Origin: an uncultured Propioniciclava sp.
GTDB taxonomy: Bacteria; Actinomycetota; Actinomycetes; Propionibacteriales; Propionibacteriaceae
Length of the DNA: 11,957 nt
Direction: 5' to 3'
NCBI GenBank assembly: GCA_937872005.1
Contig: CALMPQ010000277.1
Span: 1 to 11,957 of the forward strand
Positions within the stretch are counted from its first letter, which is position 1. The number at the start of each line of letters is the position of its first letter. The notes under the pieces are model-generated. The model searched no databases. It was not told the DNA's origin and was given only the letters and a program-made list of their open reading frames with translations. A program made the position numbers and the translations under genes. Shown piece by piece: positions 7,042 to 11,957 of this stretch.

Positions 7042-7748
7042 GAGGAGGAGCGTACCGTTCCGTCCTCGTGCGACGCTTGGCGTCGGCTCCACGGGTGGCG
7101 GCGCCGCGACCGCGGTCGGTGTTCGATCGCCTGGTAGTCGAAGACCGGCAGGCCGAGCTTGAACCAGATCGCGGCCAGACGCAGCCCGAACCCGACGACG
7201 AGCGTGATCGCGGCGGCCCAGGTCTCGGAGACGTTGAGGGTGACGAGGGCCACGTAGACGAGCGCGGCGAGGATGGCGACGCTGGCGTAGAGCTCCTGCC
7301 GGAAGACCAGCGGCACGCGGTCGCACAGCAGGTCGCGCATGACGCCGCCGACCACCCCGGTGATGACCGCGGCCGCCACGGCGATGATGACGCCGTGCCC
7401 CATCGCGAGGGCGACCCGGGCACCGAAGATGGCGAAGACGGCCAAGCCCAAGGCGTCCAGCACGAGGAAGAGTCGGCGGAAGTGCCGCATGAGCGGCGCA
7501 ACGAACACGGTGACCACCGCCGCCGCGGAGACCAGGACGAGGTAGGACGGATGCTCCACCCAGACCAGCGGGTAGTGGCCCAACAGCACGTCCCGGATCG
7601 ACCCGCCGCCGATCGCGGTGACGGCGGCGACCATCACGACGCCGAAGAGGTCCATGCGCTCGCGCCCGGCGGCCAGGGCGCCGGTCATCGCCTCGGCGGT
7701 GATGCCGATGAGGAACAAGACGGTCAGGAACTCCACGGGACCGATCAT
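7017..7748 (-). CDS. TRIC family (YicG-like) membrane channel
   Basis: A 243-residue TRIC/UPF0126 membrane protein, seven predicted helices. It has GGGSIRD at residues 47-53 and GGVMRD in the second half, plus GITAEAMTGALAAGR, LVLDALGLAVF and KLGLPVF. From memory these match Escherichia coli YicG unusually closely, far more so than the TRIC protein at 67-792. Cation conduction is inferred from the family. After LPVFDYQ the frame runs on for about 35 basic, low-complexity residues and overlaps the next gene by 25 nt; this tail is not family-like. The ATG at 7748 has AAGAGG only 1 nt upstream, which is too close to be ideal; a GTG four codons in is an alternative. It follows the broken peroxidase gene by 21 nt. 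Confidence 0.85.
   Translation of the reverse strand: MIGPVEFLTVLFLIGITAEAMTGALAAGRERMDLFGVVMVAAVTAIGGGSIRDVLLGHYPLVWVEHPSYLVLVSAAAVVTVFVAPLMRHFRRLFLVLDALGLAVFAIFGARVALAMGHGVIIAVAAAVITGVVGGVMRDLLCDRVPLVFRQELYASVAILAALVYVALVTLNVSETWAAAITLVVGFGLRLAAIWFKLGLPVFDYQAIEHRPRSRRRHPWSRRQASHEDGTVRSSSWPLRVSR
7049..7054 (-). promoter_or_regulatory. -10 box of a probable leaderless promoter
   Basis: TACGCT on the minus strand, 7 nt before the ATG at 7041, fits TANNNT with the same spacing as the boxes at 1163 and 2064. It lies inside the 3' end of the upstream TRIC-type reading frame. Confidence 0.5.
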
Positions 7749-7769
7749 GCCTCTTTTTAGTGTTTATGA

Positions 7770-8512
7770 CTAATCTACCTGCAACCGACGGACCTGGAAC
7801 GCTTCGGCCGGGGGCAACACGTAGTAGGCCCCTGTGTGCGCGGACGTGTAGCGCGTGAGGTCGTCGCGCGGCTCGCCGTGCTGGCCGGCCATGCGCAGCA
7901 GCATCGTGTGCAGGGTGCGCTGGTCGGCGGCCAGCCCGATGAAGAGCGTGCCCGGATCCGACACTCCCCCGATCGGGATGTTCTTGCGCAGGATCTTGCC
8001 CACCACGTCCTGGTCGGTGCGCGCATTGTGGGCACCCGCCGGCTTCGGGTCGAGTTCGGCGTTGTCGGCCTTCGTGCGGCCGATCGCCCGCTCCTGCACG
8101 GCGGTGCCCGCGTCCGCCCACGCGGTCAGGTCGTGCCGCCACTCCTGCAGCAACAGCAGGGACGCCCCCACCCCCGGCCCGTCCGCCACCAGACAGATCT
8201 CGGACGCCTCGGCCAGCGTCGGGTTCTCGGTTCCATCCGTGAAGCCGGTCAGGTCGACGTTGCCGTGGTAGTTCCAGCCCTTGTTCTCGTGGGCCAGGGC
8301 GGCGATGCGGGCGAGGGCGTCCACGGCGTCGGCCGGAAGCCGACGACGACGTTGCAGCCCTGGCCCGTCTTGACGCCCGCGACGAGGTCCTGGACCGTCG
8401 CGAGCACCTCGGCGGTCGCGAGGGAGGGGTCGAACAGGTCGAACTCGAGGAAGGTCTGCACGGGGGTGCCCAGCGCGAAGAGCCCCGGCTGAGGGAGGAC
8501 GAAGTCGGCCAT
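7770..8512 (-). pseudogene. DyP-type peroxidase, internal deletion and frameshift
   Basis: Two minus-strand frames together encode most of a dye-decolorizing (DyP) haem peroxidase. The N-terminal part (8512 to about 8333) ends in CNVVVGFR; the C-terminal part resumes in another frame with PADAVDALA at about 8333 and runs to 7770. The haem-site residues survive: Asp in TGFTDGTEN, the proximal His in AGAHNAR and the distal Arg in ILRKNIP. Compared from memory with E. coli YfeX, roughly 50 residues normally between VVGF and the helix before GWNYH are missing, so a deletion of 3n+1 bases near 8333 is the simplest cause. The C-terminus (VRRLQVD) has no encapsulin-targeting tail and no encapsulin gene is adjacent. 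A CAGAAT hexamer 6 nt before the ATG at 8512 could be a leaderless -10. Probably non-functional. Confidence 0.85.
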
Positions 8513-8542
8513 GCCCCCATTCTGGTCAGTCCGAAGGTCGGC

Positions 8543-8776
8543 TCACTCCGATCCAACAGAATCGGCGGTGTCGAGCCCGAGATGCGCAGCCACGGCTCTC
8601 ATGGTGACGTCATGGGTGGCAACCATCACTGACTCTCCGATCAACAACGCCGTCGCAAGATGCAAGGCGTCAACCGTCCTGACGTGCCGCCCGATCACCT
8701 CCGCGACGGCGTGCGTCTCACGGGCGACGTCGAACATCCCGACACGGCCCGGATGATCCATCCCATCCTGCAGCAA
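8543..8776 (-). pseudogene. VapC-type PIN toxin, C-terminal remnant
   Basis: The frame encodes the C-terminal half of a PIN-domain toxin of the VapC type. The segment TVDALHLATALLIG contains the third conserved acidic residue, and ATHDVTMRAVAAHLGL contains the fourth. The N-terminal half, with the first Asp and the Glu of the metal site, is absent: a stop codon lies directly before the TTG at 8776, and upstream sequence belongs to a different antitoxin remnant. No VapB partner is visible. The remnant cannot form the usual four-acid nuclease site, so it is scored as decayed. Confidence 0.7.
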
Positions 8777-8780
8777 TCAT

Positions 8781-8906
8781 TCACACGACCCCCCGCAACG
8801 CGGTGTCGACCGTGATGCCGCCCTTGCCATGGGCGATCTCGTTGATCCGCAGGGGTGGCACACCGATGGCGACGGCGAGCAGCGCTGGACGTTGAACCTG
8901 AGCCAT
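8781..8906 (-). pseudogene. HigA-type antitoxin, HTH remnant
   Basis: A 41-codon frame that corresponds to the helix-turn-helix core of HigA/VapI-type XRE antitoxins: AIGVPPLRINEIAHGK then GITVDTALR. Intact homologues typically read VPPRRINEIVHGKRGITADTALRL and are about 100 residues. Here the N-terminal ~25 residues and everything after TALR are gone; the frame closes at TGA with GVV. No HigB toxin is present. It lies 23 nt after the MazF-like stop and 4 nt before the VapC remnant. The recognition is from memory of the motif and is fairly strong for such a short piece. Confidence 0.68.
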
Positions 8907-8929
8907 GGCAATCACGCTGACCCTTCGCG

Positions 8930-9268
8930 CTAGAAGTCGAGTAAGAGGGCCAGCGTCTCACGCAGTTCCCTGAGGATCACCGGGCCAACATTTCCAGTCT
9001 TGGCACGGATTCGGGTCACCGCTACCGGCCTCACATGCTGACACTGCGCCGATGACTCATCACCGAGTCCGTTGGCCTGGTCGGGTTCGATCACGATCGT
9101 CGCCCCACTCTCGCGGACCGTTCTCGTCAGGGGAACGACCTGCACCACGTTGGGACCGCCGCGAAGGACACGAGCAGCAGTCACCACCACTGCTGGACGT
9201 TGCAGTCCAGCCTCACTGCCTGCGGGCGTCCCCAAGTCCAGATGGACGATGTCACCCGGCGTCAGCAT
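8930..9268 (-). CDS. MazF/PemK-family endoribonuclease toxin
   Basis: A 112-residue protein with the MazF/PemK fold signatures: PGDIVHLDLG at residues 4-13, GSEAGLQRPAVVV at 17-29 and VVPLT at 44-48. Arg24 and Thr48 occupy the positions of the two catalytic residues of MazF-type mRNA interferases. The expected activity is sequence-specific cleavage of RNA, blocked by the upstream antitoxin. I use the ATG at 9268; an in-frame TTG one codon earlier is possible. The start overlaps the antitoxin gene by 17 nt, so translation is coupled. The frame is complete. Confidence 0.88.
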   Translation of the reverse strand: MLTPGDIVHLDLGTPAGSEAGLQRPAVVVTAARVLRGGPNVVQVVPLTRTVRESGATIVIEPDQANGLGDESSAQCQHVRPVAVTRIRAKTGNVGPVILRELRETLALLLDF

Positions 9269-9449
9269 CAAGCCACGTCGTCTCTTCGTCGGTCAGCGGG
9301 ATCGCGAGGTCACGCCCGATCGCTTCCTGCCGAAGCACACGAAGGGCGCGCGCAACCGTTTCATCAATCGTCTCGCGGCGCTGCGCGGCGAGACGCGCCA
9401 CCGTTGCGTGGGTCTCGCGGCTCACCCTGATCGTAGTCGTGTCGGCCAT
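9252..9449 (-). CDS. Ribbon-helix-helix antitoxin (MazE-like)
   Basis: A 65-residue protein. Residues 4-12 (TTTIRVSRE) form the DNA-binding beta strand of a ribbon-helix-helix fold, followed by two helices up to about residue 45 and an acidic, probably disordered tail (LTDEETTWLDADAG) suited to wrapping the toxin. Its position directly before and overlapping the MazF-like gene identifies it as the cognate antitoxin and likely autorepressor. The ATG at 9449 has a TAGACT box 6 nt upstream and GAGG only 2 nt away, so a leaderless start is more likely than a Shine-Dalgarno start. Confidence 0.85.
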   Translation of the reverse strand: MADTTTIRVSRETHATVARLAAQRRETIDETVARALRVLRQEAIGRDLAIPLTDEETTWLDADAG

Positions 9450-9455
9450 CGCCTC

Positions 9456-9486
9456 AGTCTACTCCTCAGTAGATGAAGCGGTCTAC
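9456..9486 (-). promoter_or_regulatory. mazEF promoter with overlapping operator
   Basis: On the minus strand TAGACC (9480-9485, 4 of 6 matches to TTGACA) and TAGACT (9456-9461, TANNNT) are 18 bp apart, with the latter 6 nt before the antitoxin ATG. The same bases form repeated half-sites: GTCTAC at 9457-9462 and 9481-9486, and a perfect inverted repeat TCTACT/AGTAGA (9458-9463 and 9468-9473, 4-nt spacer). Antitoxin bound here would cover both promoter boxes, as in autoregulated toxin-antitoxin operons. The promoter and operator roles are inferred. Confidence 0.5.
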
Positions 9487-9522
9487 ACTCGCGACAGCGA
9501 ATAACGACACTCGTCAATAACG
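9485..9522. repeat. Composite direct repeat upstream of mazEF
   Basis: ACACTCG followed by AATAACG occurs twice in tandem: 9485-9491 plus 9500-9506, then 9507-9513 plus 9516-9522. The internal spacer is 8 nt in the first copy and 2 nt in the second. It fills the gap between the YchF stop and the mazEF promoter. It may be extra repressor-binding sites or a short duplication; function unknown. Confidence 0.6.
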
Positions 9523-10596
9523 TTAGACGTTAAACCTGAATTCGACCACGTCGCCGTCGGCCATGACGTAGTCCTTGCCCTCGAGGCGCATCTTGCCGGC
9601 GGCCTTCGCGGCCGCCTCGGAACCGGCGGCGACGAGGTCGTCGTACGACACGATCTGGGCCTTGATGAAGCCCTTTTCGAAGTCGGTGTGGATCACACCC
9701 GCCGCCTCGGGCGCGGTGGCACCCTTGCGGATCGTCCAGGCGCGGGCCTCCTTGGGCCCGGCGGTCAGGTAGCTCTGCAGCCCCAGGGTGTCGTAGCCAA
9801 CCCGCGCGAGCTTGTCGAGGCCCGGCTCCTCCACGCCCATCTCGGCGAGGAAGTCGCGCGCCTCGTCCTCCTCCATCTCGACGAGTTCGGACTCGAACTT
9901 GGCGTCCAGGAACACGGCCTCGGCCGGAGCGACCAGCGCGCTCATCCTGGCCTTCAGCTCCTCGTTGGCCAGTTCGTCCTGGTCGCAGTTGAAGACGTAG
10001 ATGAACGGCTTGGCGGTCAACAGGAACAGGTCGCGCAACAACTCGGTGTCCATGCCCGACGCGAACACGGTCTTGCCGGCGTTCAGCACCTCGGCGGCGG
10101 CCTGCATGGCCTCGAGCTTCGGCTTGGCCTCCTTGCGGATCCGCGCCTCCTTCTCGACGCGCACGAGCGCCTTCTCGAGCGTCTGCAGGTCGGCCAGGAT
10201 CAGTTCAGTCGTGACGGTCTCGATGTCGTTGCCCGGGTTGACGGTGCCGTCGACGTGGGTGACGTCGGCGTCCTCGAACACGCGGGTGACCTGGCAGATC
10301 GCGTCGGCCTCGCGGATGTTGGCCAGGAACGCGTTGCCCATGCCCTCGCCCTGCGAGGCGCCCTTCACGATGCCGGCGATGTCGACGAACGACACGGTGG
10401 CGGGCAGCTGCTTCTCCGACCCGTAGATCTTCGCGAGCTCGGCCAGGCGCGGCTCGGGCACCCCCACCACGCCGACGTTCGGCTCGATCGTCGCGAACGG
10501 GTAGTTCGCCGCGAGGACGTCGTTGCGAGTGAGTGCGTTGAACAGCGTGGACTTGCCCGCATTGGGGAGCCCGACGATTCCGATGGTGAGTGCCAC
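9523..10596 (-). CDS. ychF: Redox-regulated ATPase / GTPase YchF
   Basis: A complete 357-residue Obg-family P-loop protein. The G1 motif is GLPNAGKS (residues 9-16), followed by the switch region NYPFATIEPNVG, G3 in FVDIAG, and NCDQDE in the G4 position, where YchF/OLA1 proteins have lost GTP specificity and prefer ATP. A coiled-coil insertion (TLEKALVRVEKEARIRKEAK) and a C-terminal TGS domain ending in DGDVVEFRFNV complete the family layout. It is a ribosome-associated protein linked to stress responses in other bacteria. The GTG at 10596 begins VALTIGIVGLPN; the frame is open further upstream but that sequence crosses a palindrome and is not family-like. A TAGGAT box lies 8 nt before the GTG. 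Confidence 0.97.
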   Translation of the reverse strand: MALTIGIVGLPNAGKSTLFNALTRNDVLAANYPFATIEPNVGVVGVPEPRLAELAKIYGSEKQLPATVSFVDIAGIVKGASQGEGMGNAFLANIREADAICQVTRVFEDADVTHVDGTVNPGNDIETVTTELILADLQTLEKALVRVEKEARIRKEAKPKLEAMQAAAEVLNAGKTVFASGMDTELLRDLFLLTAKPFIYVFNCDQDELANEELKARMSALVAPAEAVFLDAKFESELVEMEEDEARDFLAEMGVEEPGLDKLARVGYDTLGLQSYLTAGPKEARAWTIRKGATAPEAAGVIHTDFEKGFIKAQIVSYDDLVAAGSEAAAKAAGKMRLEGKDYVMADGDVVEFRFNV

Positions 10597-10604
10597 GAGA
10601 GGCG

Positions 10605-10610
10605 ATCCTA
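10605..10610 (-). promoter_or_regulatory. -10 box before ychF
   Basis: TAGGAT on the minus strand, 8 nt before the GTG at 10596, identical to the box before the patatin gene. No Shine-Dalgarno is visible, so ychF is probably leaderless. No -35 match was found. Confidence 0.5.
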
Positions 10611-10624
10611 TCGCGTCCCACGGG

Positions 10625-10688
10625 GTGCATTCCGAGGCGACGAAACCATGCCTGGAGGCATGGTTTCGTGAGCTCGAATTGCACACCG
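10625..10688. repeat. Long imperfect palindrome (terminator or repeat element)
   Basis: The core is a perfect 13-bp inverted repeat, ACGAAACCATGCC (10640-10652) and its complement (10657-10669), around a 4-nt TGGA/TCCA loop. After a 3-nt mismatch on each side the symmetry resumes: GGTGCATTCCGAG on the left pairs with CTCGAATTGCACACC on the right with a few mismatches and a 2-nt bulge. It sits between the ASCH stop and the ychF promoter, so it may terminate the upstream operon, though no T-run follows. The extended outer symmetry also suits a dispersed palindromic repeat. Confidence 0.75.
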
Positions 10689-10696
10689 GGGGGCTG

Positions 10697-11185
10697 TCAC
10701 AAGGGCTTCCAGCGGGAGGGGTACAGCAACTCGAACGTCTCCAGGACGACGGGCATCTGCTCGTCGAAGCCGATGGTCTTCTCGAAGAAGGTGCGGTGCC
10801 CGGCCCGCCAGTGCTCCAGCGACCCGTCCCCCTCGCCTTCGGCGGCCGCATGGTCGGCGTCCACCTCGGCGAACGGCACCACGCGCACGGTCTTGGTGCG
10901 GATGAGAGCCCGGGGTTCGCCGCGGCCATCCACGACGATGAAGAGGTCACCGCGCTGCGGGAGCGGCTCCCCCGCCGCCTCGTAGTCGGCCAGCGCGCTC
11001 GCGGTGGCGGTCTTGTGGCCGTCCACCACCAGTGCCGCGAGCTCGTCGGCCATGTCCGGGGTGTCGCCGAAGGCGAACGACTCCGGCGGCAGGCTCCCCC
11101 ACATCCGCGGCCCGAAGTATTCCTGCAGCGGGTTGAGCTTGGCGGCGGTGCGGGCGTCCTCCCAGAACTGTCCGATGTCGGCCAT
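10697..11185 (-). CDS. ASCH-domain protein
   Basis: A 162-residue soluble protein of the ASCH superfamily, a PUA-like fold. Family features are visible in order: GHKTATASAL near residue 56, GEPLPQRGDLFIVVDGRGEPRA and IRTKTV on the central strands, and the GEGDGSLEHWRAGHRTFF segment typical of the bacterial ASCH (YqfB-distant) group. RNA binding or modified-nucleoside hydrolysis is suggested by the fold, but neither can be read from the sequence. The ATG at 11185 shares one base with the TGA of the aminopeptidase gene, so the two are translationally coupled and presumably co-transcribed. Confidence 0.87.
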   Translation of the reverse strand: MADIGQFWEDARTAAKLNPLQEYFGPRMWGSLPPESFAFGDTPDMADELAALVVDGHKTATASALADYEAAGEPLPQRGDLFIVVDGRGEPRALIRTKTVRVVPFAEVDADHAAAEGEGDGSLEHWRAGHRTFFEKTIGFDEQMPVVLETFELLYPSRWKPL

Positions 11186-11957
11186 CAGGCGCCCGCGTAG
11201 TAGGCGGTGAGCGCGTCGGCGAGCCAGCCCGGGTCGTTGACGCCGGCGAGTTCCCGCGTGCTGTGCATGCTCAGCAGCGGGATGCCCACGTCACACATCA
11301 GGACGCCCAGCCGCTCGGCCGTCATCGGCCCGATCGTGCTGCCACACGGGACGGCGTTGTTCGACACGAAGTCCTGCGTCGGGACGCCCGCCTCCTCGCA
11401 CGCGCGCCGCCACAGGGCCGAGCTCGCGGCGTCGGAGGTGTAGCGCAGGTTGGCGTTGTGCTTCAGCAGCGGCCCGGCGTTGAGGAGCGGCCTGTGCTCG
11501 GGGTCGTGCAGGTGCGGGTAGTTGGGGTGGATCGCGTGGCCGGCATCGGCCGAGATGCACGAGCTGCGCGCGAGCATCCGGTGCCAGCCGTCACCCTCGA
11601 CGCCGAGCGCGCCGGCCAGGCGGCGCATGACCTGCTCGAGCAGCGGCCCGGCGCCACCCGAACGGGACGCCGACCCGACTTCTTCGTGGTCGAAGCAGGC
11701 CAGGACGGTGATGTCGCCGTTGGACTCGGAGTCGATCAGGGCGACGAGACCGGCGTGCACCGAGGAGAGGTTGTCCAGACGCGAGGAGGCGAAGAACTCT
11801 CCCGTCGGCCCGAACACGGCGGGCGGCTCGGTGACGTAGCAGTAGAGGTCGTGGCTGGCCACGTCGGCCACCTCGAGGTCGGCGTGCTCGGCGATGAGCT
11901 GCAGCAGGTCGAGGTCGGGGCGTCCGACGGAGTAGATGGGCTTGAGGTGCTGCTGGC
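11185..11957 (-). CDS. M18 family aminopeptidase, 5' end outside window
   Basis: The C-terminal 257 or so residues of an aspartyl aminopeptidase of peptidase family M18 (ApeB / DNPEP type). Visible metal and catalytic motifs are SSRLDNL (metal-binding Asp), DHEEVGS (catalytic and metal-binding Glu pair), SADAGHAIHPNY (Asp and conserved His residues), CGSTIGP and the C-terminal SMHSTRE (metal-binding His). The reading frame stays open to the window edge and upstream residues QHLKPIYSVGRPDLDLL are family-like, so the GTG at 11871 is not the start. Family members are cytosolic dinuclear-zinc dodecamers that remove acidic or other N-terminal residues. It is the first gene of the pair with the ASCH gene. 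Confidence 0.93.
   Translation of the reverse strand, partial: QQHLKPIYSVGRPDLDLLQLIAEHADLEVADVASHDLYCYVTEPPAVFGPTGEFFASSRLDNLSSVHAGLVALIDSESNGDITVLACFDHEEVGSASRSGGAGPLLEQVMRRLAGALGVEGDGWHRMLARSSCISADAGHAIHPNYPHLHDPEHRPLLNAGPLLKHNANLRYTSDAASSALWRRACEEAGVPTQDFVSNNAVPCGSTIGPMTAERLGVLMCDVGIPLLSMHSTRELAGVNDPGWLADALTAYYAGA

Noticed and set aside
8695..8961. Minus-strand 88-codon frame over the HigA and VapC remnants
   Set aside because: Its sequence (Arg/Ser/His-rich) matches no family, while the two other frames show clear HigA and PIN motifs.
8540..9525. Integrative element or transposon carrying the toxin-antitoxin island
   Set aside because: No transposase, integrase, terminal inverted repeats or target-site duplication could be found at either side. 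Decay in place is all that can be supported.
10597..10950. N-terminal extension of the YchF frame
   Set aside because: The frame is open upstream of 10596 but passes through the palindrome and the ASCH gene. The YchF family starts at VALTIGIVGLPN.

Overview
This is a high-GC window with the gene density of an actinobacterial (Actinomycetota) chromosome. Supporting signs are GC-rich third codon positions, frequent GTG starts, and TANNNT hexamers 6-8 nt upstream of several start codons, which look like -10 boxes of leaderless mRNAs. A propionibacterial-type or related lineage is possible, but that is only an impression from protein sequence. No rRNA, tRNA, CRISPR array, insertion sequence or phage gene was found.

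Left block, + strand, 67-3898: five tightly packed genes. They are a TRIC/UPF0126 membrane channel, a small NYN/PIN-fold protein overlapping it by one base, a patatin-like phospholipase, a metal-dependent amidohydrolase, and a short cation diffusion facilitator coupled to the amidohydrolase stop. The phospholipase and amidohydrolase each appear to have a leaderless promoter, so the block is probably several overlapping transcription units rather than one operon. A perfect 13-bp hairpin (3912-3943) lies between this block and the convergent minus-strand block.

Right block, minus strand, 11957 down to 3966. In transcription order it holds an M18 aminopeptidase (start outside the window), an ASCH-domain protein, a long imperfect palindrome, the GTPase YchF, a MazE/MazF-like toxin-antitoxin pair, a remnant of a HigA-type antitoxin, a remnant of a VapC-type PIN toxin, a broken DyP-type peroxidase, a second TRIC/YicG-like channel, a small conserved protein, a cytochrome P450, and a secreted von Willebrand factor A (VWA) protein broken by two single-base frameshifts.

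The most notable stretch is about 7770-9522. It holds one intact toxin-antitoxin module with a repeat-rich control region, two toxin-antitoxin fragments and a peroxidase with an out-of-frame internal deletion. It reads as a decaying accessory island between housekeeping genes. I found no convincing new multi-gene system. The best leads are the leaderless-promoter pattern, the mazEF control region, the 64-bp palindrome at 10625-10688, and the three broken reading frames (biological decay or sequence error).
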